NCBI GenBank assembly: GCA_003134785.1
Contig: PLCN01000017.1
Span: 248,001 to 312,000, forward strand
Reading direction: 5' to 3'
DNA from: Spartobacteria bacterium
Lineage (GTDB): Bacteria; Verrucomicrobiota; Verrucomicrobiia; Chthoniobacterales; UBA10450
DNA length: 64,000 nt
Shown: positions 8,681 through 17,276 of the stretch, piece by piece
Layout of the letters: each line of letters starts with the position of its first letter
Numbering within the stretch: position 1 is the first letter of the stretch
The notes under the pieces: model-generated
Told to the model about the DNA's origin: nothing
What the model saw: only the letters and a program-made list of their open reading frames with translations
The model's database searches: none
Translations under genes and position numbers: made by a program

Positions 8681-9661
8681 ATGATTCGTCCGTTCTGCAT
8701 CGCTGCGCTGGCAGTGTTTACGATCATACTCTCCCCGCTCTGTCACGGAGCGCTCGCCGCTGAAGGTCAACAAGTCGACGGGATCGCGGCGATCGTGAAT
8801 GGAGATGTCATCACCTATTCGCAGGTGCGCGGACTTTCGGCGCCGCGGGAAAGATTATTGCGGTCTCAATTCACCGGCGAAGAATTGGCGAAACAACTCA
8901 AGGCCGCCCGGGAAGCCGCCCTGAAAGATCTGATCGATCGCCAGTTGATCGTGCAATCCTTCAAGAAGGAAAAGTTCGAAATCCCCGAGCACTTTGTGGA
9001 AGATCGCGTGAACGATATCATTCGCGAAAATTTTGGCGGCGATCGCAACACGTTTATCAAGACGCTGCAGGCCCAAAATTATACCCTGACCGAATTCAAA
9101 AAAGACGAGACCGAAAAGATCATTGTCCAGGCGATGCGCGGCAAGAACATCAAGCTCGCCACGATCATTCCGCCGGCGAAAATCGCGGAATATTACGCGG
9201 CGCATAAGGCGGAATTTACGGTGAAAGAGCAGGTCAAGCTCCGCATGATCATGATCCCGACCCACGCGGCGGAAGGGACTGCGGCGGCGCAAAAAGCGGT
9301 CGCGGAAGAAATCCTGGGCAAATTAAATAACGGCGCGCCGTTCGAGAGCATGGCGCAAATGTATTCGGAAGACAGCACCCGCGATCTCGGCGGCGATTGG
9401 GGCTGGATCGAACGCAAGACGCTGGCCGGGCCTCTTGAAAAAATAGCGTTCAGTCTTCCGGCGGGGAAGGTCAGTCACATCATCGAACTGGGGCCAAACT
9501 ATTATATCCTCAAGGTGGAGGAGAAGCGCGGCGGGGATACTCCGTCGCTGGCGAAGCTGCGACCGGAGATCGAAAAGAAGTTGATGCAGGAAGAATCGCA
9601 ACGGCAGCAGGAACTCTGGCTCGCCGGCCTCCGGCAGAAGGCTTATATCCGGACGTTTTAG
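8681..9661 (+). CDS. periplasmic peptidyl-prolyl isomerase, SurA/PpiC type
   Basis: The 326-residue protein has a signal peptide (cleavage near residue 27 after ALAAEG), a SurA-type N-terminal chaperone region beginning VDGIAAIVNGDVITYSQV, and one parvulin domain (about residues 185-285, from VKLRMIMIP through GGDWGWIERKTL to YYILKVEEKR). It probably assists outer-membrane protein folding. Only one parvulin domain is present, against two in E. coli SurA. It lies 5 bases after mfd and 75 bases before pdxA, the surA-pdxA neighbourhood seen in many Gram-negatives. Confidence 0.9.
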   Translation: MIRPFCIAALAVFTIILSPLCHGALAAEGQQVDGIAAIVNGDVITYSQVRGLSAPRERLLRSQFTGEELAKQLKAAREAALKDLIDRQLIVQSFKKEKFEIPEHFVEDRVNDIIRENFGGDRNTFIKTLQAQNYTLTEFKKDETEKIIVQAMRGKNIKLATIIPPAKIAEYYAAHKAEFTVKEQVKLRMIMIPTHAAEGTAAAQKAVAEEILGKLNNGAPFESMAQMYSEDSTRDLGGDWGWIERKTLAGPLEKIAFSLPAGKVSHIIELGPNYYILKVEEKRGGDTPSLAKLRPEIEKKLMQEESQRQQELWLAGLRQKAYIRTF

Positions 9662-9736
9662 TTCGCAGTCCGGTCTCGCACTCCTTTCGACTTCGATCCG
9701 TCTTGCGAGTCACCGCGTCGTTGATGACAATGCGCG

Positions 9737-10627
9737 ATGCGGTGTCGCATCGGCATTACCCTCGGCGATCCCGCCGGTATAGGACCGGAGATCATTCAGG
9801 CTGCGCTGGCCTCCGGACGATTGTCCCAGTCAGCGGATTATTCAATCATTGGTCAGCCAAGTAATTGCTCGTTAGGCCAACCGACTGAGGAAACCGCGCA
9901 AGCCGCCCTCGCCGCCTTGGAGGAAGGCGCCACTCGTGCAGGCCGCGGCGAAATCCACGCCATCGTCACGGGACCCATTCACAAGGCGCGGATGTACGAA
10001 ATCGGTTTCAAATTCCCAGGGCAGACGGAGTTCTTCGCCGACCGCTGCGGTGTGAAGAATTTTGCGATGCTGCTCACGGGCGGAAAGCTGACCGTGGCGC
10101 TGGTCACGACACATTTGCCGCTCCGCGATGTCGCCACCGCCTTAAGCAAGAGCGAGATTGTGCGCGTCGGTCTGCTGCTGAAAGATTTCCTTGAGCGCCG
10201 ACAAATCGCGAAACCGCGGATCGCCGTCGCTGGATTAAACCCGCACGCCGGCGAATCCGGCGCGCTCGGTCGGGAAGAGATTGAAATCATTGCGCCAGCC
10301 ATCGCCGAACTAAATTCCCCGCCACCGCTCACCGCTCACCTCTCACCAATCTTCTCCGGTCCTTTTTCCCCTGACACGATTTTCCATCACGCGGCTAACG
10401 GCGATTGGGATGCCGTGCTTTGCATGTATCACGATCAAGGTTTGATTCCATTGAAGCTCCATGCCTTCCACGAAGGCGTGAATGTCACGCTGGGTCTTCC
10501 TTATCCGCGGACGAGTCCGGACCATGGAACCGCGTTTGAGCTTGCCGGCAAAGGCCTGGCTCGCCCCGACAGTATGATCGCGGCAATCAACCTCGCGGTT
10601 GAACTCTCTCAACACACACCGGCATGA
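9737..10627 (+). CDS. pdxA: 4-hydroxythreonine-4-phosphate dehydrogenase PdxA
   Basis: PdxA oxidises 4-phosphooxy-threonine in DXP-dependent pyridoxal phosphate synthesis. Recognisable blocks are ITLGDPAGIGPEI, the metal-binding TGPIHKARM and TEFFADRCG segments, AGLNPHAGESG, YHDQGLIPLKL and GLPYPRTSPDHGTAF. At 296 residues it is about 30 shorter than E. coli PdxA; the loss lies between residues 22 and 45, where a peripheral segment of the first domain is usually found. All metal-ligand histidines I can see are kept. Its stop overlaps the next start (10624-10627). Confidence 0.93.
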   Translation: MRCRIGITLGDPAGIGPEIIQAALASGRLSQSADYSIIGQPSNCSLGQPTEETAQAALAALEEGATRAGRGEIHAIVTGPIHKARMYEIGFKFPGQTEFFADRCGVKNFAMLLTGGKLTVALVTTHLPLRDVATALSKSEIVRVGLLLKDFLERRQIAKPRIAVAGLNPHAGESGALGREEIEIIAPAIAELNSPPPLTAHLSPIFSGPFSPDTIFHHAANGDWDAVLCMYHDQGLIPLKLHAFHEGVNVTLGLPYPRTSPDHGTAFELAGKGLARPDSMIAAINLAVELSQHTPA

Positions 10628-11253
10628 AAAGCGCGCGCAAATTTCATTTCGCGCTGCTCTCCATCGTGGCGATCGTCTTCGCCTGGTCGGGCTGGCATCC
10701 GCACGATCGTTTCACCTGGTGGCTGGAAATCGCTCCCGGTCTGGCGGGGCTCGCGATCCTGATCGCAACTTATCGCCGGTTCCAACTTACCGCTTTCTGT
10801 TACGCGCTCATCGCTCTCCACATCTGCGTTCTTTGCGTGGGCGGCCACTACACTTATGCGCGCGTCCCGCTTTTCGATTGGCTTCGCCCCATCTTCCATT
10901 GGCAACGCAATCACTACGATCGGTTCGGTCATTTCCTCCAGGGATTCGTGCCGGCGATCATCGCGCGCGAGGTCATCGTCCGTCTCGACATTCTGAATCG
11001 GAAGAAATGGATTCCGTTCCTGGTCGTCTCCGTTTGTCTGGCGATCAGCGCGTTCTACGAGTTAATCGAATGGTGGATGGCGCTGGTCAGCGGCGGCGGC
11101 GCGAACGATTTCATCGGCAGCCAGGGGGACGTTTGGGACACGCAGGAGGACATGTGCATGGCGTTGATCGGCTCCGTTTGTGCGCTCCTGTTCTTTTCCC
11201 ATTTTCACGATCGCGCGCTGCGGAAAATCCGCCCAGTGGAAGGAACCCGCTGA
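10624..11253 (+). CDS. DUF2238/YjdF-like integral membrane protein
   Basis: The 209-residue product has about five to six hydrophobic helices and the family pattern HYTYARVPL, NHYDRFGHFLQGFVPAI, FYELIEWW and the acidic SQGDVWDTQEDM near the C-terminus. DUF2238 proteins are inner-membrane proteins without assigned activity. The start overlaps pdxA by four bases, and the next gene begins directly after its stop, so pdxA, this gene and the ABC-2 permease form one transcription unit. Confidence 0.82.
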   Translation: MKSARKFHFALLSIVAIVFAWSGWHPHDRFTWWLEIAPGLAGLAILIATYRRFQLTAFCYALIALHICVLCVGGHYTYARVPLFDWLRPIFHWQRNHYDRFGHFLQGFVPAIIAREVIVRLDILNRKKWIPFLVVSVCLAISAFYELIEWWMALVSGGGANDFIGSQGDVWDTQEDMCMALIGSVCALLFFSHFHDRALRKIRPVEGTR

Positions 11254-12054
11254 GTGAAAAAATACCTCACCGTCTTCAACCTCGGGCTTCAGAACACGTT
11301 CGTTTACCGCTGGAATTATTTTCTGCGCGCTGTCTTCGGATTGATTCCGCTCCTGGGAACCGTCTTCCTCTGGCGCGCCATTTTCCGCGAACCGGGCGGC
11401 GGCATGCACGGCTACACCTACGGTTCGATGATCTATTATTATTTGCTCACGATCGTCGTCTCCAACCTCGTCACGCCCACGGAAGACGAATGGCAAATCG
11501 CGTCCGATATTCGCGAAGGCCAGATCAATTCCTTCCTGACCAAGCCGGTTAATTACCTCGCCTACCGCTTCAGTATTTTCCTCAGCGGCCGTTTGGTTTT
11601 TACCGCGGTGACGATCCCTCCAATCCTCCTGATCCTTTTCTATTTTCGCGCTTACCTTTCCTTTCCTTCGAACGTGCTCACTTACATTTGCACGCTGCTT
11701 TCGCTGGTCATGGCCGCGCTGATGCAATTCTTCATCACCTATAGCCTGGCGATGATGGCATTCTGGATTCTCGAGATTTCCACCGTCGTTTTCATCGTTT
11801 ACTCGTTCGAATATTTTCTCGGCGGCCAAATGTTTCCGGTGGATATCATGCCGGCCGGCATCCAGGCGGTCATGAAATGGCTGCCATTTTATTACGAGCT
11901 ATTTTGCCCGATCGCGATTTTCATGGAACGCCTGCGCGGAGCCGAAATGGGACAAGCCCTCGCGATCCAGGCCAGCTGGGTCGTGTTGACCTGGGCCGCC
12001 GCGCATTACATGTGGAAACGCGGGCTTGGACATTATCAAGCCGTGGGCGGATGA
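11254..12054 (+). CDS. ABC-2 type transporter permease (DUF990-like, COG4587 type)
   Basis: The 266-residue protein starts with GTG immediately after the upstream TGA. It shows six predicted membrane spans, an N-terminal amphipathic stretch (VFNLGLQNTFVYRWNYFLRA) and the conserved REGQINSFLTKPVNY segment that typifies this family. Such permeases usually work as a pair with a COG3694-type permease and an ATPase. The likely partner permease is 5.5 kb away at 17596-18390, and no matching ATPase gene is adjacent to either. Substrate unknown. Confidence 0.85.
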   Translation: MKKYLTVFNLGLQNTFVYRWNYFLRAVFGLIPLLGTVFLWRAIFREPGGGMHGYTYGSMIYYYLLTIVVSNLVTPTEDEWQIASDIREGQINSFLTKPVNYLAYRFSIFLSGRLVFTAVTIPPILLILFYFRAYLSFPSNVLTYICTLLSLVMAALMQFFITYSLAMMAFWILEISTVVFIVYSFEYFLGGQMFPVDIMPAGIQAVMKWLPFYYELFCPIAIFMERLRGAEMGQALAIQASWVVLTWAAAHYMWKRGLGHYQAVGG

Positions 12055-12056
12055 GA

Positions 12057-12119
12057 TGTAGAGGCGCTTATGCCAGGCGCCTAATTGAAGGACAGGCGCT
12101 TGACACAAGCGCCTCTACA
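12057..12119. repeat. palindromic repeat of the GTAGAGGCGCTT family
   Basis: A 63-base element with perfect 13-bp ends (tgtagaggcgctt / aagcgcctctaca) and inner GGCGCC-type stems. It lies between convergent genes and overlaps the last bases of the rhodanese gene. A relative lies at 19702-19768. It may serve as a bidirectional terminator. Confidence 0.75.
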
Positions 12120-12477
12120 CCGTCGGCAAACTCGCGTCCTTCCACGCCCGCAAGCCACCAGCGAGCGAGCGGACGTTCTCATATCCCATCTCCTGCAAAC
12201 TCTCCGCCACGAGCGCGGAACGGCTCCCGCCGCCGCAATAACAAATGATCGGCTGTTTCACATCGGGAATCTGCTCTTCGATTTCCAGTTCGATCACACC
12301 GCGGCTCAGGTGCGTGGCTCCTTGCGCGTGGCCCTCGCTCCAATCGCTCTCTTCCCGCACGTCGATCAAAATTGCTTCGCCGCTTTCCGCTTGTTTGCGC
12401 GCGTCAGCCGGCGAGATCTCGGTGACGTGCTGTTTCGCTCGCGCGACAAGTTTTTGAAAGCGATTCGGCTGTTCCAT
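12115..12477 (-). CDS. rhodanese-domain protein
   Basis: The 120-residue product is a single rhodanese module. ILIDVREESDWSEGHAQGATHLSRG (residues 36-60) gives the N-terminal half, and the active-site loop with the Cys is in IICYCGGGSRSALVAESL (about 84-101). The C-terminal end is YENVRSLAGGLRAWK. Such stand-alone rhodaneses move sulfane sulfur in the cytoplasm. It faces the ABC-2 permease gene convergently. The extreme C-terminus is encoded inside the palindromic repeat at 12057-12119. Confidence 0.92.
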   Translation of the reverse strand: MEQPNRFQKLVARAKQHVTEISPADARKQAESGEAILIDVREESDWSEGHAQGATHLSRGVIELEIEEQIPDVKQPIICYCGGGSRSALVAESLQEMGYENVRSLAGGLRAWKDASLPTV

Positions 12478-12546
12478 TGCGCGAGCCTCGGGCCAACCGA
12501 ACGAAGATCAACCGAATGAAACATTGCGGCGGGGAGCGGCGATTCT

Positions 12547-12670
12547 GGGGAGCGCAGGCTGCCAGCCTGCCCGGCTCGGCAGCTTGCCGAGACGCTGTTT
12601 GGCGAGATCACGCGATAAGCTGGCGTTCGCGGTAAGAGTGTTGCCGGCAGGCTGGCAGCCTGCGCTCCCC
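12547..12670. repeat. 124-bp inverted-repeat element, perfect 25-bp ends
   Basis: GGGGAGCGCAGGCTGCCAGC at the left end (arm 12547-12571) is matched exactly by the complementary right arm 12646-12670. A smaller stem around CTCGGCAGCTTGCCGAG lies inside. No ORF of interest is present. This looks like a non-autonomous, MITE- or REPIN-like repeat between the rhodanese and caspase genes. Confidence 0.8.
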
Positions 12671-12738
12671 AGATCGAGCTTCGCCGCGCACTCGGTAATT
12701 GGTAGATTGCCGTCGCAGCCTCGAACAGGGTTTCGCGA

Positions 12739-13866
12739 ATGAAGCGTCAACTCACGATCTGGTCACTCATTCTCGCCGCCCTTCAGTTTTTCACTCCGTG
12801 CTCGGCCTCGGCCAAAGATCTCGGTTGGCAACCGGACAAGACCTGGGTCTTCGTGGTCGGCGCCTTGAATTGGAAGCACCGCGAAATGTTCGGTTCCTTT
12901 CCGGTCAAGAATCGCCGCGACGCGACGCTCGTCGATTTCTTCAAGCAAAGCGGAGTCCCGGAAACGCAGATTGTTTATCTCCAGGATAAACAGGCCACGC
13001 AACAGCGGATCGACAGCGCGTTCGCCACGGAACTGAAGAAGCTGCGATCCGACGATTTGTTGATCGTCTACTATTGCGGTCACGGCTCCAAGTCGGAAGA
13101 GGGCAACGACGTTTACCTCGCTTCCTATGATGCGGGCGACGAGGGCGTCTCGGGCTGGTCCATCAATTCGATCCCCGAGAAAATAAAATCCGACAGCAAA
13201 TGCGCGCGCGTGCTCTGGCTGCTCGACTGCTGCTACTCCGGCCAGGCCGCGCTCGCGCTGACGAAACAAAAAGGCCGTCCCGCTTACGCGTGCGTGACCT
13301 CATCCTCCGCCAGCGAATCTTCGACCGAACACTGGACTTTTTCGGATGCGCTACTCGACAGCCTCCGCGGAGTCGCCTACGTCGATCTCAATCACGATGG
13401 CTCGGTCACCCTAGCGGAATTCGCTACTCACCTCAGCGCCGATATGAGTCTTGCCGAGGAGCAGCTCTCGACTTTCGCCACGACCGAGGGGTTCGACGCG
13501 GAAATGGTTTTGGCGCGGGCCGAGCCCCTGGCTGATCCCAAAATCGGCGAGCGCGCGAAAGCTCGGGACTCGGAGGGCGGCTGGTACGCCGGTCGCATCG
13601 TTGAAGCTCGCGACGAGGAATTCAAAATTCACTTCATCGGTTACGAGGATGATGAAGACGTCTGGTTGGCCGCCGCGGACTTAAAACCGATCAAGCCAGT
13701 TCAATATGCGATCGGGACACAGGTGGAAGTGCGCTGGAAGAAGCGGTGGTATCCAGCCACGATCCTGCAAGTGAAAGACGGAATTCACCTCATCCACTAC
13801 ACCGATTACGAAGCCAAATGGGACGAGTGGGTGCCATCGAAACGAATTCGTAATCCGAAATCGTAG
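12739..13866 (+). CDS. secreted caspase-family peptidase with EF-hand and two Tudor-like domains
   Basis: The 375-residue protein has a signal peptide (residues 1-25) and a caspase/metacaspase domain (about 35-210). The catalytic His115 lies in YYCGHGS and Cys165 in LLDCCYSG. A canonical EF-hand loop at 216-227 (D-x-N-x-D-G-x-V-x-x-x-E) fits calcium control, which is known for metacaspases. Two Tudor-knot/MBT-like barrels follow at about 266-320 and 324-372, each with the GWYAGRIVEA or RWYPATILQV opening and a D/E-W ending. The Tudor-like part is unexpected in an exported protein. It is flanked by palindromic repeats on both sides and has no operon partner. Confidence 0.88.
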   Translation: MKRQLTIWSLILAALQFFTPCSASAKDLGWQPDKTWVFVVGALNWKHREMFGSFPVKNRRDATLVDFFKQSGVPETQIVYLQDKQATQQRIDSAFATELKKLRSDDLLIVYYCGHGSKSEEGNDVYLASYDAGDEGVSGWSINSIPEKIKSDSKCARVLWLLDCCYSGQAALALTKQKGRPAYACVTSSSASESSTEHWTFSDALLDSLRGVAYVDLNHDGSVTLAEFATHLSADMSLAEEQLSTFATTEGFDAEMVLARAEPLADPKIGERAKARDSEGGWYAGRIVEARDEEFKIHFIGYEDDEDVWLAAADLKPIKPVQYAIGTQVEVRWKKRWYPATILQVKDGIHLIHYTDYEAKWDEWVPSKRIRNPKS

Positions 13867-13922
13867 CGCGGAATTCTCCCCGCCCAGAGTTCAACAAAGA
13901 CCGGGGCGATTTGGATCTTCTG

Positions 13923-14011
13923 TAGCGGCAGTCTATGACCGCCGAGAGATTTGACCACGCGACAGAGCGGCAGCACGCAAAAAAGAGAACGGCGGTCATA
14001 GACCGCCGCTA
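13923..14011. repeat. palindromic repeat of the GTAGCGGC-GTCTATGACCGCCG family
   Basis: Arms of 22 bases (13923-13944 and 13990-14011) match with one mismatch. Relatives are at 44692-44753 (full) and 48661-48685 (one arm). It separates the caspase gene from the convergent permease gene. Confidence 0.75.
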
Positions 14012-14042
14012 AAGCGGAAGGCTTTCAGCCGTCCTCCAGCTT

Positions 14043-15263
14043 TCACTCGTAACGCAACGCGTCGATCGGGTCGAGCTGCGCGGCTTTGCGCGCGGGATAA
14101 AACCCAAAGAAAACGCCGACGCCTGCGCTGACGAGAAAGGCCAGGATGATCGAAGTGGGCGAAATGAGTGACGGCCAATTCTTCATCGCAGCGATTATTT
14201 TCGCGGCCGCGATGCCGGTGATGATTCCGATAATGCCGCCGACCGCACTCAGCGAAATAGCCTCAATCAAAAACTGAGTGAGGATATCGCGCCCGTGAGC
14301 GCCCACCGCCATGCGGGTGCCGATCTCGCGCGTGCGCTCGGTGACACTGACCAGCATGATGTTCATGATCCCGATTCCTCCGACAACCAGCGATATAACC
14401 GCGACGCCCGCAAGCAATGCGGTCATGGTCTCGGTTGTGGCCGTAGCCGCCGCGGCGATTTCTTCCTGGTTCCTCACGGTAAAATCATCGTCGCGCCCCG
14501 CGCGAATGTTATGGCGCTGCCGGAGCAGCTCGATGATTTGCTGCTGCGCTGGCGCCAAGTCGTGCGGGCTCGCGACCTGCGCGTTGATATTTCGGAGCGT
14601 CGTTCCTCCCCCGAGTACTCGTTTCATCGCGCTGGTGTACGGCATGATCACGATGTCGTCCTGGTCGGTCCCCTGCGAACTCAATCCTTTCGGCGTGAGA
14701 ACACCTGTGATCTGGAAAGGAACATTTTTGACTCGCAAAACCTGGCCGACGACGTCGTCGCTTCCGAAAATCTGCGTCGCGGTCGTGCGGCCAACCACAC
14801 AGACTTTGTTTGCGCTCCGCACATCCTGGTCGGTGAAAGGCGCACCGTCGGCGAGCGCCCATTGCCGAAGATCGAAATATTCGGCCGACTCGCCGTAGAT
14901 GCGGGTGAACCAGTTTTGATTTCCCGACGCGACCTGCGCGGTCGAAACCACTTCCTCGCTCACCAGCGTGACCGCCGGGATTTCGCGGCGAATGGCTTCG
15001 GCGTCGTCAATCTTGAGTGTGCCCGCTCCGCCCCAACCGGTGCGGATTCCGCTCGCCGTAGTGCTCCCGGAAAAAATCAAAATCACGTTCTCGCCCAAGC
15101 CGGCGATTTGCGCTTCCACCTGCGACTTCGCGCCGTTGCCGATGCTCACCATCGCGATCACCGCGCCGACTCCGATGATGATGCCGAGCGCCGTCAAAGC
15201 GGAGCGCAACTTGTTTCGGCGCAGAGCCCGCAGCGCGATCTTGAAGGTGGATCCAATTCTCAT
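14043..15263 (-). CDS. MacB-like ABC transporter permease (FtsX type)
   Basis: The 406-residue protein has an N-terminal membrane helix (LRRNKLRSALTALGIIIGVGAVIAM), a large periplasmic MacB_PCD domain, and three C-terminal helices with the FtsX signature (LVSVTERTREIGTRMAVGA). It is the separate membrane half of a MacB exporter, while E. coli MacB fuses ATPase and permease. It overlaps the ATPase gene by four bases (15260-15263). Together with the MacA-like adaptor it should drive export of a peptide, lipid or drug-like molecule through an outer-membrane channel that is not encoded here. Confidence 0.93.
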   Translation of the reverse strand: MRIGSTFKIALRALRRNKLRSALTALGIIIGVGAVIAMVSIGNGAKSQVEAQIAGLGENVILIFSGSTTASGIRTGWGGAGTLKIDDAEAIRREIPAVTLVSEEVVSTAQVASGNQNWFTRIYGESAEYFDLRQWALADGAPFTDQDVRSANKVCVVGRTTATQIFGSDDVVGQVLRVKNVPFQITGVLTPKGLSSQGTDQDDIVIMPYTSAMKRVLGGGTTLRNINAQVASPHDLAPAQQQIIELLRQRHNIRAGRDDDFTVRNQEEIAAAATATTETMTALLAGVAVISLVVGGIGIMNIMLVSVTERTREIGTRMAVGAHGRDILTQFLIEAISLSAVGGIIGIITGIAAAKIIAAMKNWPSLISPTSIILAFLVSAGVGVFFGFYPARKAAQLDPIDALRYE

Positions 15264-16045
15264 GTCTGGACTGTAGGCTCCATTATCTCTTGCGGAAGGT
15301 CGTTCACTTTCTGCAGTTCCGACGTGGCATCGAATCGTCGTGTGACTGCGCGGTCACTCACGATGCATCCGTCGCGCATCACCACATTGCGCCGGGCATA
15401 GGATGCGATATCGGCCTCGTGCGTCACCATGATGATGGTGATCCCCTTCTCGTTGAGCTCTTGAAAAATCCCCATGACCTCGACACTCGTCCGGCTATCC
15501 AGATTGCCGGTCGGCTCGTCGGCGAGCAGAACTTCGGGGTCGTTGATCAACGCGCGAGCTATTGCCACGCGCTGTTGCTGGCCGCCGGAAAGTTGACTGG
15601 GATGATGGTCGCCGCGGCCTTGCAAACCCACAGCCTCGAGAACGCGTTCCGCCCGGTCGCGCAATTGCGCGCTACTCATGCGTTCCGTGCTATAGAGCAA
15701 CGGCAGCTCGACATTTTCCAGCGCTGAGGTGCGCGCGAGCAGATTGAAACTCTGGAAAACGAATCCGAGCTTGCGGTTGCGAACGTCGGCCAGTTGATCG
15801 CGGCTCAAGGAGGAAACGTCTTCGCCATCCAGGAAGTAATGGCCAGACGTCGGCCGATCGAGACAGCCGAGAATGTTCATCAAAGTAGACTTGCCCGAGC
15901 CGCTCGAACCCATCAGCGCGACGAATTCGCCACGCCCAATCTCTAGCGAGACGCCGCTCACCGCATGCACGTCCACCTCTCCGGTATGGTACGTTTTCGA
16001 AACGTCCTCGAGGCGAACCGAGACGGCTGCAGAAGAATCGACCAT
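15260..16045 (-). CDS. MacB-like ABC transporter ATP-binding protein
   Basis: I start at ATG 16045 ([20 protein letters not shown]), 25 bases after the adaptor stop; the frame is open further upstream but would overlap the adaptor gene. The 261-residue protein shows the LolD/MacB ATPase set: Walker [11 protein letters not shown]-loop FQSFNLL, signature LSGGQQQR, Walker [13 protein letters not shown] and H-loop VTHEAD. It energises the adjacent permease at the inner membrane. Confidence 0.95.
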   Translation of the reverse strand: MVDSSAAVSVRLEDVSKTYHTGEVDVHAVSGVSLEIGRGEFVALMGSSGSGKSTLMNILGCLDRPTSGHYFLDGEDVSSLSRDQLADVRNRKLGFVFQSFNLLARTSALENVELPLLYSTERMSSAQLRDRAERVLEAVGLQGRGDHHPSQLSGGQQQRVAIARALINDPEVLLADEPTGNLDSRTSVEVMGIFQELNEKGITIIMVTHEADIASYARRNVVMRDGCIVSDRAVTRRFDATSELQKVNDLPQEIMEPTVQT

Positions 16046-16070
16046 GAATGAAAAATGTTGTTCGAACCAA

Positions 16071-17276
16071 TCAAGGGCGCCGCGGACCGCTGCCAAACGG
16101 ATTGGTTGCGGGAGTCGAGGTGGCTCCACTGTTTTCCGTAACGCCAGTGACGACACGGTCGTCCTCCTTCAACCCTTCCAGAATTTCGGTCGCAACCCCG
16201 TCGCTGATGCCCGTCTTGATCGTCGTTTTCGTGGGCTTCGACGCGTTGGCCGGCAGGACATAAACGTTGCGCTCGATCCGTCGCTCGCGAAGCGGCGCCG
16301 GTTTGTCGGCTGGCTGACGGCGACTCGCTGATGGATCACGCTTCGGTACGGGCGTGGAAACTTCATCGGGCAGGCGAAAGCGCAGTGCGCTATTCGCGAG
16401 TTTCAAAGTGTCATCCCGGTGCGCCGAGATAATGGAAACATTTGCGGTCATGCCCGGTTTCAATTTCAAATCCGGATTGGTGACGCCGATGACGGTGTCG
16501 TACGTCACCACGTTTTGCACGGTGATCGGCGCATTGCGTACCTGAATGACCTTTCCGTGGAAAGTCTGCGACGGAAAAGCATCGACGGTGAAGTCGACAT
16601 CCTGATCGATCGTCACGCCGCCGACATCCGCTTCGGCGACGTTCGAGTCGATCTGCATTTTCGCCAGATCATTGGCGATGGTGAAAATCACCGGCGCCTG
16701 CAGGCTCGCCGCTACGGTCTGGCCAACATCGACGCTTCGCGAAATGACGATGCCATCGATCGGCGAAGTGATCGTGCAATGATCGAGATCGGCCTTCGCT
16801 TTTTCCAACGCGCCTTCCTTGATTTTCACGTTCGCCTCAGCCTGATGAAGATTCGCCATCGCTTGATCAAGGTCCGACTGCGCGGAATTTTGTTTCGCGA
16901 CGAGCGCCTGGGTGCGCACGGCATTCAAGCGCGCGAGTTCGAGCGCCGCCTGCGCATTAGCCAGGTCACCCTCCGCCTGATTGACACTCGCCTGAAAAAC
17001 CACGGGATCGATTTGCGCGATCACCTGGTTCGCTTTCACGATCGAATTAAAATCGACGAAGAGCTTCTGGATGTTGCCCGAGACCTGGCTTCCCACCTGG
17101 ACGTTCTGCACGGGATTCAATGTTCCGGTCGCAGTGACCGCTTGCGTGATCGGTCCGCGAGTGACCGCGACGGTCTGAAAACTCTGCCCGGACCCGCTCC
17201 GGTATTTGCTAAAGAGCAGCCCGCCGAGGATCACCACGACGATGCCAATGACGAGCGGGAGAGGTCTTTTCAACAT
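16071..17276 (-). CDS. MacA-like periplasmic adaptor (HlyD/RND type)
   Basis: The 401-residue protein has an N-terminal membrane anchor (LVIGIVVVILGGLLFS), a lipoyl half-motif (GTLNPVQNVQVGSQVSGNI), a long coiled-coil hairpin (about residues 95-165, with FQASVNQAEGDLANAQAAL), the second lipoyl half (ITSPIDGIVISRSVDVGQTV) and beta-barrel domains. It bridges the inner-membrane ABC pair to an outer-membrane duct. It is the first gene of the leftward macA-macB operon. A Pro/Arg-rich linker near residues 310-335 is unusual. Confidence 0.92.
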   Translation of the reverse strand: MLKRPLPLVIGIVVVILGGLLFSKYRSGSGQSFQTVAVTRGPITQAVTATGTLNPVQNVQVGSQVSGNIQKLFVDFNSIVKANQVIAQIDPVVFQASVNQAEGDLANAQAALELARLNAVRTQALVAKQNSAQSDLDQAMANLHQAEANVKIKEGALEKAKADLDHCTITSPIDGIVISRSVDVGQTVAASLQAPVIFTIANDLAKMQIDSNVAEADVGGVTIDQDVDFTVDAFPSQTFHGKVIQVRNAPITVQNVVTYDTVIGVTNPDLKLKPGMTANVSIISAHRDDTLKLANSALRFRLPDEVSTPVPKRDPSASRRQPADKPAPLRERRIERNVYVLPANASKPTKTTIKTGISDGVATEILEGLKEDDRVVTGVTENSGATSTPATNPFGSGPRRP

